From Ferrovibrio sp035304305 (GTDB taxonomy: Bacteria > Pseudomonadota > Alphaproteobacteria > Ferrovibrionales > Ferrovibrionaceae), in the NCBI RefSeq assembly GCF_035304305.1, contig NZ_DATGQG010000095.1, positions 1-58,024 of the forward strand: DNA of 58,024 nucleotides, in the 5' to 3' direction. Positions within the stretch are counted from its first letter, which is position 1. Every line of letters begins with the position of its first letter. The notes under the pieces were generated by a model, which saw only the letters and a list, made by a program, of their open reading frames with translations, was not told where the DNA came from and ran no database searches. Positions 36,819 through 44,675 of the stretch are shown in pieces. Position numbers and translations under genes: made by a program.

Positions 36819-37750
36819 GTCCCATCAATTTCCCGCAACTTGTAAGTATCTTCACTGATTGGCTGAACAAAAAATTCCGATTGGGAGGGGAGTAGCTTTT
36901 GCCTCACCCCTCTCGTCGCAAGTGGGTTGTGAACCACTGATAAAAGCTTGTCGTTTCGATGCCCTTGGACTGCAATTGTCTCATCTATTGCAGCAGCCCA
37001 AATCGCACTGATCGCCGCAAACTCTTCGTTTAAAAAGGCGGAAGTGGGAACACGTCCGCCATTCGGCTTGGCTATAACAGGCCTATATTGATGTTCAGTG
37101 TGCCTGATTTCAGCCGTAGTTGTATCGAGTGTTACTTGCAAAGGCCCAACTGGAAACACGGCTTCAACAGCATATGGCCGCTGCGTGATTCCCGTGAAGC
37201 TCAAGTCTCTATGATACGCGAGCCGCCGGCCATTTATCGCGATGACGTATATGTCCCGATCTGTTACCCAACCTCTATCCAAATAACCTGTAAGCCCACG
37301 CTCGTTATTGCCGACCAGCTTCTCATACTTTTCCTTTAGTGCGGCAGTCCATCGGAGCAAAATCTGCTCATGAGGAACAGTGTAAGCAGTTCCCTTCTGT
37401 AAGTTCAGAAATTCTCGCGGAATTCCCGTTGGCGATGGGCATATAACTTCAATGAAAATACGCTCATTCTCATGCTCAATCAGGAAATCTGGCCCACCCT
37501 CCTGCTCTCGACGACGCAGGGCAAAACCTGCCGTCAATAACTCATTGGCTATAAGCAGCTCACTAAGGGTCTGATAGTAGGAATCATCATCTCTCGACCG
37601 AAGCCTGCCTGCACATTCGCGCCCGAGTAATCTGTCCTCAGATAGACGTAAGTAAATTGATAGCACAAACTCAACTATGGACTCGCGCTGGGTTGAGCCT
37701 GCATACCTAATATGCAGGGCGTCCCTGATACTGTCAGCCTCTCCTGCCAT
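36809..37750 (-). CDS. Unrecognised 313-residue protein, possible PD-(D/E)xK-type nuclease fold
   Basis: 313 aa, soluble. Residues about 56-103 have a restriction-endonuclease-like pattern: helix YYQTLSELLIANELLTAGF with Glu, then GGPDFLIEHENERIFIEVI, which looks like Pro-Asp...Glu-x; the usual Lys is replaced by Ile, so activity is uncertain. The rest (for example GYLDRGWVTDRDIYVIAING near 155) matches nothing I know. Codon use differs from all neighbours (many A/T third positions), which points to transfer. No Shine-Dalgarno precedes the ATG. The last codons and stop (Leu-Tyr-stop) come from the flanking repeat. Confidence 0.7.
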   Translation of the reverse strand: MAGEADSIRDALHIRYAGSTQRESIVEFVLSIYLRLSEDRLLGRECAGRLRSRDDDSYYQTLSELLIANELLTAGFALRRREQEGGPDFLIEHENERIFIEVICPSPTGIPREFLNLQKGTAYTVPHEQILLRWTAALKEKYEKLVGNNERGLTGYLDRGWVTDRDIYVIAINGRRLAYHRDLSFTGITQRPYAVEAVFPVGPLQVTLDTTTAEIRHTEHQYRPVIAKPNGGRVPTSAFLNEEFAAISAIWAAAIDETIAVQGHRNDKLLSVVHNPLATRGVRQKLLPSQSEFFVQPISEDTYKLREIDGTLY

Positions 37751-37755
37751 CTAGG
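36819..37755. mobile_element. Putative single-gene insertion, AT-richer than its surroundings
   Basis: The 937 bp between two TCAGTAGAGC copies is visibly AT-richer than the rest of the window (about half G+C by eye against roughly two thirds) and carries one gene. Removing the segment plus one repeat would leave the haemoglobin and PPOX genes convergent with overlapping stop codons, a neat ancestral state. No transposase, integrase or terminal inverted repeat is visible. Confidence 0.45.
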
Positions 37756-37765
37756 TCAGTAGAGC
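37756..37765. repeat. 10-bp direct repeat, right copy
   Basis: TCAGTAGAGC, the partner of 36809-36818. Read on the minus strand it encodes the Leu-Tyr-stop end of the PPOX gene. Confidence 0.7.
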
Positions 37766-38364
37766 CGCGTCCGGTAACTCTCTTCCAGATTGGCGTCGGC
37801 CGCCGCGGCATCGATGCCGGCGATCTGGTCGGCGACGATGCGTCCCAGCGTGGGAAAGCTGCTGCGCTCGACATGACGCTCCGGGTTCCACAGGTCGGAG
37901 CGGATCAGCGCCTTGCCGCAATGGAAGAAGACTTCCCGCACCGCGATTTCCAGCGCCGATGCCGGCACCTTGCCCTGCACCGCCATGGGCTCGAGCCGGG
38001 CGGCCTCGCTGACGATGCGCGCGCGGCCGTTCACCCGCAGGGTCTCGTTGATGCCCGGCACCATGAAGAGCAGGCCGATATCGGGGCTGTGCGTCAGGTT
38101 GCGCAGGGAGTCGATCAGGTTGTTGCCGCGCCGGTCGGGCAGCAGCAGCGTGGTATCGTCCTCGACCCGCACGAAGCCCGGCGCATCGCCGCGCGGCGAG
38201 CAGTCGGCCCCGTCCGGCCCGTGGGTCGCCAGCACCACGAAGGGCGACAGCGCGATGAAGGCGCGGGCATGTCTGTCGAGGCGGTGCAGGATCTTCTTCT
38301 GCACCAGGTCGCTGGGCCGGGCATAGCGCACGCGCAGGTCGGCTTCGGTGTCGATGACGGACAT
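37756..38364 (-). CDS. FMN-dependent PPOX-type flavoprotein (pyridoxamine 5'-phosphate oxidase family)
   Basis: 202 aa. The split-barrel fold is seen in FIALSPFVVLATHGPDGADC followed by SPRGDAPGFVRV, and RRGNNLIDSLRNL and GLLFMVPGINETLRVNGRA. SPRGD is typical of the MSMEG_1061-type subfamily, whose substrates are unknown. The protein binds FMN by family analogy. AAGGAG lies 8 bases before the ATG. It is divergent from the acetyltransferase gene. Confidence 0.88.
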   Translation of the reverse strand: MSVIDTEADLRVRYARPSDLVQKKILHRLDRHARAFIALSPFVVLATHGPDGADCSPRGDAPGFVRVEDDTTLLLPDRRGNNLIDSLRNLTHSPDIGLLFMVPGINETLRVNGRARIVSEAARLEPMAVQGKVPASALEIAVREVFFHCGKALIRSDLWNPERHVERSSFPTLGRIVADQIAGIDAAAADANLEESYRTRLY

Positions 38365-38426
38365 GGCTTCACTCCTTCGCGCGGAATTCTATCGCAATTC
38401 CGCCCGGCCTGCGCTATGGGCGGACA

Positions 38427-38885
38427 ATGCCCGACGGAATTTCCCTCCAGCCGGTGACCGCGGCCGATCTGCCGGCCCTGCTCGGTTTCGCCCGCGATTT
38501 CCACGCCGAGGACGGCCATGCGCTGGATGCGCGCGGCGAGCAAGGCGTGCGCGCGGCGGCCGCCGGCGATCCGCTGGCGCGCGCCTGGTTCGTCTGCGAC
38601 GGCGGCCAGCGCATCGGCTATGCCGTGCTGACGCTGGGCTTCAGCATCCTGCATGGCGGCCGCGACGGCTTCATCGACGACCTCTACCTGGTGCCGGCGG
38701 CGCGCGGCCGGGGCATCGGGCCGAGGGTCATGGCCATGCTGGAGGACGAGGCGCGCAGGCTCGGCCTGCAGGCGCTGCATCTGGAAGTCGAGACCGGCAA
38801 TGTCCGCGCCGCCGCGCTCTATGCCGCGCGCGGCTATGAGGAAAGCCCGCGCCGGCTGATGAGCCTGCGGCTCGCCGGCGGCTAG
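38427..38885 (+). CDS. GNAT-family N-acetyltransferase
   Basis: 152 aa, one GNAT domain. The acetyl-CoA loop is AARGRGIGPRVMAML near residue 92, preceded by the beta-strand FIDDLYLVP, and followed by LGLQALHLEVETGNVRAAALYAARGYEE-type ending (ALYAARGYEES). The acceptor substrate is unknown. It overlaps the convergent VOC gene by four bases. Confidence 0.9.
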   Translation: MPDGISLQPVTAADLPALLGFARDFHAEDGHALDARGEQGVRAAAAGDPLARAWFVCDGGQRIGYAVLTLGFSILHGGRDGFIDDLYLVPAARGRGIGPRVMAMLEDEARRLGLQALHLEVETGNVRAAALYAARGYEESPRRLMSLRLAGG

Positions 38886-39316
38886 CCGGGCGGCAGCTGC
38901 GGCGTGATCACCACGCTGGGTGCCGATCGCGTCGAGGGGCCGTGGAAGACGGCCTCGATATTGTTGCCGTCGGGATCCAGCGCGAAGGCGGCGTAATAGC
39001 CGGGATGGTACTTGCTGCGCAGGCCCGGCGCGCCGTTGTCGCGCCCGCCCGCCGCCAGCACGGCGGCATGAAAGCGCTGCACGGTTGCCTCATCCGGCGC
39101 CTGGAAGGCGATATGGGCACGGCCGGTGAGATGGAAATCCTCATGCGCCGCGGTGTTGCTGACGTAGAACTCGTCGCAGTGGAAGAAACCCGGTCCCTCG
39201 CCTTCGACCTTCAGGCCGAGCGCGGTGAAGGCCGCCTCGTAGAAACGGCGGGAGGCCCCGAGATCGCGGACCACCAGATGCACATGGTCGATCAGCCGGC
39301 CGCGATGGAACTGCAT
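38882..39316 (-). CDS. VOC-family protein (glyoxalase/dioxygenase-like)
   Basis: 144 aa. Two VOC beta-alpha-beta-beta-beta modules: LIDHVHLVVRDLGASRRFYE with the metal-type His, and RAHIAFQAPDEATVQRFHAA; then YYAAFALDPDGNNIEAVFHG with the terminal metal Glu. The family covers glyoxalase I, extradiol dioxygenases and antibiotic-binding proteins; which reaction applies here is unclear. Confidence 0.88.
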   Translation of the reverse strand: MQFHRGRLIDHVHLVVRDLGASRRFYEAAFTALGLKVEGEGPGFFHCDEFYVSNTAAHEDFHLTGRAHIAFQAPDEATVQRFHAAVLAAGGRDNGAPGLRSKYHPGYYAAFALDPDGNNIEAVFHGPSTRSAPSVVITPQLPPG

Positions 39317-39395
39317 GATGTCTCCTCCGGATCGGTAAGCGTCCTGTCACGCTCAATGCGGAGCGCGCTGCTTTGATCCGGCGGCTGCGACGGCT

Positions 39396-39986
39396 TTAAG
39401 CGAAATCCCCGCTGAGGTTTTCGCGCACCGCTTCGGGCATCACGGCGATATGGCCGTAATTCTCATGCTCGATGCCGAGCAGCACGCGGGTGCCGGGGGT
39501 GCGGAAGGCGGTGATCTGCTCGGCGGTGAACGGGAAGCGCAGGAAATGCACGCTGGAGGTCTTGCCGTCCTCGCGGTTGCGCTCGGCATCGTCCTCCGGC
39601 ACGGCGCGGATCCTGTGGCTGCCGAATTCCAGCACGATCTTCTGGTCGATATTGGTCAGCTGCGCCAGCACGGCCGGGCGGCGCACCGCGTCGTCCACCT
39701 CGATCATGAAGGTGGCGACCAGCTCGCTGCCCTTCGGCACCAGCGGCTCGTAGGCCGCCAGCTCGTCGGCGATCTGCTCCTCGCCGCCCTTCTCGATGAA
39801 CAGCATCTCGTGGATCTGCCACCACATGGTGGTGTAGTTCTCGAAATAGAAGGTGCAGAAGGGGCCGACGCCGACACGGCGGTTCTTCTTCGTCGCGACG
39901 ACTTCGGCGCGCTTGTCCTTGCGGACCTTCACGAAATCCTCGAGCGAGAGGATGTCCTCGCGGGTGATCGTCGTCTTCAGCGTCAT
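39396..39986 (-). CDS. DUF3501 family protein
   Basis: 196 aa, no Cys, no membrane segment. It starts MTLKTTITREDILSLEDFVK and has KKNRRVGVGPFCTFYFENY and HEMLFIEKGGEEQIADELAA. DUF3501 genes regularly sit beside a rubrerythrin-like gene and an Fe-S oxidoreductase in Proteobacteria, as here (10 bp after that gene). No reaction is established; a shared role in iron or peroxide handling is an inference from the operon. Confidence 0.88.
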   Translation of the reverse strand: MTLKTTITREDILSLEDFVKVRKDKRAEVVATKKNRRVGVGPFCTFYFENYTTMWWQIHEMLFIEKGGEEQIADELAAYEPLVPKGSELVATFMIEVDDAVRRPAVLAQLTNIDQKIVLEFGSHRIRAVPEDDAERNREDGKTSSVHFLRFPFTAEQITAFRTPGTRVLLGIEHENYGHIAVMPEAVRENLSGDFA

Positions 39987-39996
39987 GACGCGTTCC

Positions 39997-41358
39997 TCAC
40001 ATCAATCCGTAGGCTTTGGCGAACAGCTCCACCGGATGCTCGGCCTTCTCCGGCAGGCGGAAGCCTTCCCTGTCCCTGCCCTCGCGCTCCATGCCCTGGC
40101 GGATATGGATGGCGGCGAGCGGGCATTCGGAGGCTATATGCGCCTTGTTCTCCTTCACCGCCGCGCGCATCACCGGCTTGCCGACCTTCATCCCGACCTC
40201 GAAGAACTCCCTGCGCACGCCCCAGGAGCCGCCATGGCCGGCGCAGCGTTCGATGACGGCGAGATCGCCCGGCTGCTGCGGAATCAGCTTCATCAGCTCG
40301 GTCGCCTTGGCGCCCATGTTCTGTGCCCGCGCATGGCAGGCGAGATGCAGGGTCACGCCGCCTTCCAGCGGCTTCAGCCCCGGCGCGAGGCCGTGCTGCT
40401 TCGCGATGTCGACGATGTATTCGGAAATGTCGAAGGTCGCCTGGCTCAGCTTCTTCACCAGCGGATCGTCCGGCAGGATCAGCGGCCACTCGAATTTCAG
40501 CATCAGCGCGCAGGACGGCACCAGCGCGACGATGTCGTAGCCTTCGTCGATCAGCGGCGAGAAGGCCTCGGCCACGCGGCGCGCCTTCTTCGCCACATCC
40601 TCGATGTCGCCCTGCTCCAGCCGCGGCATGCCGCAGCAGCCGGGATATTCCACCCGCAGCTCGACACCGTTATGGGCGAGGATCCTCTGCGCCGCGATGC
40701 CGATATCGGGATTGTTGTAGTTGCCGAAGCAGGTGGCGTAGATCGCTGCCTTGCGCTTCGCGGCATAGGCCGGCGCGGCGGTATTGATCGCCGGCGCTTC
40801 CGATTTCGCGCGCGCGACCAGGGTCCTGGAATGGAACTTCGGCAGCTCGGCATCGTGATGGATGTCGGCCACCTTCTCCATCAGGCCGCGGGTCAGCCTG
40901 TTGCCGCGGTCGCTCGCCCAGTTGGCCAGCCCGGCGACGACGCCGGCCAGCTTGCCGTTGCGGTCGGTCTGCGACAGCTGGTCGCCGATCGCATCCTTGC
41001 GGCCCGCCTTCCGCTCGGCGGCGCGGTAGCGCAGCATCAGATGCGGAAAATCGAGATTGAACTCGTGCGGCGGCACGTAGGGGCACTTGGTCATGTAGCA
41101 CAGGTCGCAGAGCGTGCAGGCATCCACGACCGGCTTGAAATCCGCCGACTTGACCTCGTCGAGCTCGCCGGTGGGCGATTCATCGATCAGGTCGAACAGC
41201 CGCGGGAAGGAATCGCACAGATTGAAGCAGCGCCGGCAACCGTGGCAGATGTCGAAGATGCGCCGCATCTCGGCGTCGATCTTCTCCATGTCGTAGAAAT
41301 CGGGATTCTGCCAGTCGAGCGGATGGCGGGTGGGCGCCTCGAGGCTGCCTTCGCGCAT
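39997..41358 (-). CDS. Fe-S oxidoreductase with two 4Fe-4S motifs and CCG domains (GlpC/HdrD-like)
   Basis: 453 aa. The N-terminal ferredoxin part has CHGCRRCFNLC (near residue 38) and CTLCDLCYMTKCP (near 81), two 4Fe-4S clusters. Two CCG-type modules follow: YPGCCGMPRLEQGD near 243 and CHARAQNMGAKA with CAGHGGSWG near 345-378. The layout matches subunits that pass electrons in GlpC or heterodisulfide reductase complexes. Between rubrerythrin and DUF3501 it may be the electron carrier for the rubrerythrin, which has no rubredoxin domain of its own. That role is inferred. Confidence 0.92.
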   Translation of the reverse strand: MREGSLEAPTRHPLDWQNPDFYDMEKIDAEMRRIFDICHGCRRCFNLCDSFPRLFDLIDESPTGELDEVKSADFKPVVDACTLCDLCYMTKCPYVPPHEFNLDFPHLMLRYRAAERKAGRKDAIGDQLSQTDRNGKLAGVVAGLANWASDRGNRLTRGLMEKVADIHHDAELPKFHSRTLVARAKSEAPAINTAAPAYAAKRKAAIYATCFGNYNNPDIGIAAQRILAHNGVELRVEYPGCCGMPRLEQGDIEDVAKKARRVAEAFSPLIDEGYDIVALVPSCALMLKFEWPLILPDDPLVKKLSQATFDISEYIVDIAKQHGLAPGLKPLEGGVTLHLACHARAQNMGAKATELMKLIPQQPGDLAVIERCAGHGGSWGVRREFFEVGMKVGKPVMRAAVKENKAHIASECPLAAIHIRQGMEREGRDREGFRLPEKAEHPVELFAKAYGLM

Positions 41359-41394
41359 GGTCGTCTCCGGAGCAATGGGCGCGGCGATGCGGGC

Positions 41395-41414
41395 CCGGCG
41401 CCTTGCGGCGCCGG
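41395..41414. other. Stable GC hairpin between rubrerythrin and Fe-S gene
   Basis: CCGGCGCC, loop of four, GGCGCCGG: an 8-bp perfect stem with a GCAA tetraloop on the minus-strand RNA and no U-tract after it. It may act in mRNA processing or in protecting the upstream rubrerythrin message, so that it is more abundant than the downstream genes. Confidence 0.5.
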
Positions 41415-41473
41415 ACCTCGCGTCAGCCGTGTTGTGGCTTGCGGTGTGCGGCGGCGGTTACGCCACGCACGGA

Positions 41474-41893
41474 TCAGGCCATCGTGTCGAGGGCCTTCTG
41501 GAAACGGCCGGCATGGCTCTTCTCAGCCTTGGCCAGCGTCTCGAACCATTCGGCGATTTCCTCGAAGCCCTCTTCGCGGGCGGTCTTGGCCATGCCCGGA
41601 TACATGTCGGTGTATTCGTGAGTCTCGCCGGCGATCGCCGCCTTCAGGTTCTGGGCGGTCGAGCCGATCGGCTCGCCGGTGGCCGGGTCGCCGACCTCGG
41701 CGAGGAATTCCAGATGGCCATGGGCATGGCCGGTCTCGCCCTCGGCGGTCGAGCGGAAGACCGCGGCGACGTCGTTGTAGCCCTCAACGTCCGCCTTCTG
41801 GGCGAAGTAGAGGTAGCGGCGGTTCGCCTGGCTCTCGCCGGCGAAGGCTTCCTTCAGGTTGGCATGGGTCTTGGTATTCTTCAGTGCAGGCAT
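41474..41893 (-). CDS. Rubrerythrin-type diiron protein without rubredoxin domain
   Basis: 139 aa, only the ferritin-like four-helix domain. Ligand-type residues are visible in EAFAGESQANRRYLYFAQKA, TAEGETGHAHGHLEF, AAIAGETHEYTDMYPG and ETLAKAEKSHAGRF. There is no Cys at all, so the rubredoxin electron-transfer domain of classical rubrerythrin is absent and an outside donor is needed. Such proteins reduce hydrogen peroxide. It is the first gene of the operon, and an Irr-box-like site lies just upstream of its promoter. Confidence 0.93.
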   Translation of the reverse strand: MPALKNTKTHANLKEAFAGESQANRRYLYFAQKADVEGYNDVAAVFRSTAEGETGHAHGHLEFLAEVGDPATGEPIGSTAQNLKAAIAGETHEYTDMYPGMAKTAREEGFEEIAEWFETLAKAEKSHAGRFQKALDTMA

Positions 41894-41982
41894 GCTGGTC
41901 CTCCATCTTCCCTGACTCCCGGCCGCTCATCTGGGGAATGACGGCTTGTTTCCGACGCATTCGGATTCGGGATCGTTCGCGG

Positions 41983-42010
41983 ATTATGAGCCGCGACAAT
42001 GGCCTGTCAA
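41983..42010 (-). promoter_or_regulatory. Candidate promoter of the rubrerythrin operon
   Basis: Minus strand: TTGACA (42010-42005), 16 bases, CATAAT (41988-41983). Both hexamers are close to consensus, and this is the only such pair in the gap. Confidence 0.6.
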
Positions 42011-42014
42011 GTTC

Positions 42015-42031
42015 TCTTGAATGATTCTAAA
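42015..42031. promoter_or_regulatory. Irr-box-like (iron control element) inverted repeat
   Basis: Minus strand TTTAGAA, three bases, TTCAAGA. The left arm matches the Irr box pattern exactly and the right arm matches TTCTAAA at five of seven. It ends 4 bases upstream of the -35, a position that could allow activation as well as repression. The irr gene itself lies 2.6 kb away. Confidence 0.6.
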
Positions 42032-42048
42032 ATACCTGCTGTTGACTC

Positions 42049-42061
42049 TGATTTGCAATCA
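42049..42061. other. 13-bp perfect palindrome
   Basis: TGATT-TGC-AATCA lies 18 bases beyond the Irr-box-like site and 24 bases before the stop of the sensor kinase. It could be an extra operator for the rubrerythrin operon; it is too short for a terminator and has no U-tract. Confidence 0.3.
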
Positions 42062-42085
42062 GCGCGGCCGCCATCGCGGAGGCGT

Positions 42086-44557
42086 TTACCCTGCCGCCGC
42101 CGCCGCTTTCGCAGCGGTCACCGGCATCGGCAGTTCCACCACGACGCGGAAACCGCCCTCGGGCCGGTTGGCGAAGGTGATGCGGCCGCGATGCGCGGCG
42201 ACCAGTTCGCGCACGATGGCGAGGCCAAGCCCCGTGCCGGTACCGCTGCCGGTATAGACATCGCGGTCCTGCACGAAGGGATCGCCCAGCCGCGGCAGCA
42301 GCTCGGGCGACACGCCCGGCCCGGTATCGTCGATCCGGATCGCGAGGCAGCCGTCGCCGGCGGCGCGCAGGGTCGCGGTGATCAGGCCGCCCGGCGGCGT
42401 GAACTTCACCGCGTTGCCGAACAGGTTGATCAGGATCTGGCGCAGCGCGCGCTCGTCGGCCACCACTTCGGGCGGATCCGTCTCGGTGCGGACCTCGATC
42501 TCCACGCCCTTCTCGCTGGCGCGCCGGCGCACGAAGATCAGCGCGTCGCTGATCGCGTCGCGCGCATCGATCGTGCCGAAGCGGAAATCGACGCCCTTCT
42601 GCTGGATCTTGCTGAGGTCGAGGATGTCGTTGATCAGCTCGAGCAGATGCCGGCCGCTGCTCAGGATGTCCTGCACGTAGCCGCGGTAGCGCTCGGAGCC
42701 GATCGGGCCGAAGATCTGCGCGTCGATCGCCTCCGAGAAGCCGATGATGGCGTTCAGCGGCGTGCGCAGCTCGTGACTCATGTTGGCGAGGAATTTCGCC
42801 TTGGCCTGGTTGGCCTGTTCGGCCAGCGCCAGCAGTCGGCTCTGCTCGGTCGTCAGCTGGGTGAGCCGCAGTTCGGTGGCGGCGAGATCGGTCATGTCGC
42901 GCATGATGGCGCAGAGCATCGCCTCGCCGCTGGGCAGCGTGACCTTCGAGATCGAGGACAGCAGCGGGAATTCGGTGCCGTCGCGGCGCAGGCCGTGGAC
43001 CTCGCGCCAGCTGCCCATGTCGCGCGCGCCGTCGGGGCCGTTGAGGATGCCGCGGAGGATGTCGTCGTGATGGCCGCGCACCGCATGGGGCAGCAGCGGC
43101 TTCAGCGAACGCCCGATCATCTCCTCGGCGCGGAAGCCGAACATCGCCTCGGCGCCCTTGTTGAAATGGGTGATCGTCAGCGACTGGTCGAGTGCGACGA
43201 TGGCGTCCTGCGCGGCGTCCAGCACCATCGCCAGCCGCTTCTCGGATGCCTGCACCGCATCGGCGATGCGGCGTTCCTCGGTGATGTCGAAGATCACGCC
43301 GTCGAAGACCCAGCCGTCGCCGTCGGCGCGCGGCCGGCCGGTGGCGCGGAAATGGCGGATGCTGCCGTCGGACAGGACGCGCCGGCCCTCGAGGGTCAGG
43401 TCGCGGCCCGACCTTGCCGCGTCGAGCAGGGCGGCCCGCAGCCGCGGCTCGTCTTCCGGATGCGGGCGAAAGCTGCGCGCATCGGCAAACAGCGTGGCGG
43501 CATCGACATCGAGAATCTTCGACGCGCGCTGGCTGGTCCAGAGCAGCGTGGCGCGGCCATTGCCATCGATGCGCAGCCGGTAGAGCACGCCGGGCATGGT
43601 ATCGGCGATGTCGCGCAGCAGCCGCTCCGCGCGGCCGGCATGATGCAGCAGGAAGAGGCCGATGCCGGTCACCAGCAGCAGGCTGGCGACCGCAAGCGGC
43701 GCGATGTCGCTCATGACGGCGGCGGCCTCGCCCAGCCAGGAGGTCGACCGCGCGGCGAAGACGGCTTTCAGCGGGTAATGCTCGAGCGGCTGGACCGTCA
43801 GGTCGTGCAGGCGCCCGCCCAGGATGGTCTCGCCCTGCAGCAGGCCCTGCGCGCCCGGATCCCAGTAATCCAGCAGCCGGCCGACATCGGCCTCGGCCAT
43901 GCCGTTGATGTAGTAGATGATGCCCTGGCGGCCGACCAGCGCGATATGGTCGCCGGGATCCTGGCGCAGGCCCTGCACGAAGCGGTCGAGGTAATGCAGG
44001 TCGATCGCCGCCACCGCGACGCCGCGGAACCGGCCGCCCGGGTCGAGCAGGGCGCGGCTGAGGGAGAAGAACCAGCGTCCGTCGATCTGGGATTTCACCG
44101 GCGCGCCGATGATCAGGCCGCTCTCGCCCTCGCGATGGCGGCGGAAATACTCGCGTTCGGAGCCGTTATAGGGACGCGGCGGGAAGGCGCCGGCATCGCC
44201 GATCGAGCGGCCGGTTTCGTCGAGCACGACGAGGTAGCGGATCGGCGCCGAGGCGCCGGCCAGTTCCTTCAGCAGCAGATGGATGCGCCCCGGCGACGGC
44301 CAGGCCTGCTGGTCGGTCTGCAGCAGCATCGCGGCGATCTGCAGGTCGCGGTCGGCCTCGCTCAGCGTGCGTTCGGCATGGTCGGCCAGCATGCGCGTGA
44401 GTTCGACGGCGCGCTGCTGCTTGTCCTGCTGCCGCGCCTTCAGATGGTAATAGCCATAGGCGGCGAGAAAGCCGAGGCTGACCGCATAGACGAGGATCAG
44501 GGTCAGCCCGATCAGGCCCTGACGCGAACGGAGGACGATGGGTGGCTTGTGGCTCAT
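42086..44557 (-). CDS. Sensor histidine kinase with dCache-like and two PAS domains
   Basis: 823 aa. Membrane helix near 15-38; periplasmic dCache-like sensor about 40-285 (FNGSEREYFRRHREGESGL-like segment YNGSEREYFRRHREGE, and WFFSLSRALLDPGGRFRGV); second helix near 290-312. PAS 1 about 320-440 with HFRATGRPRADGDGW; PAS 2 about 445-565. HisKA holds FLANMSHELRTPLN with the acceptor His near 593. The HATPase has NLFGNAVKFTPPGG, IDDTGPGV and GSGTGTGLGLAIV. No partner regulator is adjacent. The dCache region suggests a small extracellular ligand. It is the last gene before the rubrerythrin promoter. Confidence 0.93.
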   Translation of the reverse strand: MSHKPPIVLRSRQGLIGLTLILVYAVSLGFLAAYGYYHLKARQQDKQQRAVELTRMLADHAERTLSEADRDLQIAAMLLQTDQQAWPSPGRIHLLLKELAGASAPIRYLVVLDETGRSIGDAGAFPPRPYNGSEREYFRRHREGESGLIIGAPVKSQIDGRWFFSLSRALLDPGGRFRGVAVAAIDLHYLDRFVQGLRQDPGDHIALVGRQGIIYYINGMAEADVGRLLDYWDPGAQGLLQGETILGGRLHDLTVQPLEHYPLKAVFAARSTSWLGEAAAVMSDIAPLAVASLLLVTGIGLFLLHHAGRAERLLRDIADTMPGVLYRLRIDGNGRATLLWTSQRASKILDVDAATLFADARSFRPHPEDEPRLRAALLDAARSGRDLTLEGRRVLSDGSIRHFRATGRPRADGDGWVFDGVIFDITEERRIADAVQASEKRLAMVLDAAQDAIVALDQSLTITHFNKGAEAMFGFRAEEMIGRSLKPLLPHAVRGHHDDILRGILNGPDGARDMGSWREVHGLRRDGTEFPLLSSISKVTLPSGEAMLCAIMRDMTDLAATELRLTQLTTEQSRLLALAEQANQAKAKFLANMSHELRTPLNAIIGFSEAIDAQIFGPIGSERYRGYVQDILSSGRHLLELINDILDLSKIQQKGVDFRFGTIDARDAISDALIFVRRRASEKGVEIEVRTETDPPEVVADERALRQILINLFGNAVKFTPPGGLITATLRAAGDGCLAIRIDDTGPGVSPELLPRLGDPFVQDRDVYTGSGTGTGLGLAIVRELVAAHRGRITFANRPEGGFRVVVELPMPVTAAKAAAAAG

Positions 44558-44675
44558 ATGGCGGTTCCGCCGGCAACAATGCGGGCGAATGCCCCCGGCT
44601 GCTTTGATCTAGGGCAACCGCTGGTCGAACAGAGCGTTATTTATTGATAAGGAAACGCGGACGTTGCGCCGCCGG

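Noticed and set aside
37088..37339. Plus-strand 83-codon frame inside the insert
   Set aside because: It lies opposite the 313-residue gene, has no Shine-Dalgarno and no family resemblance.
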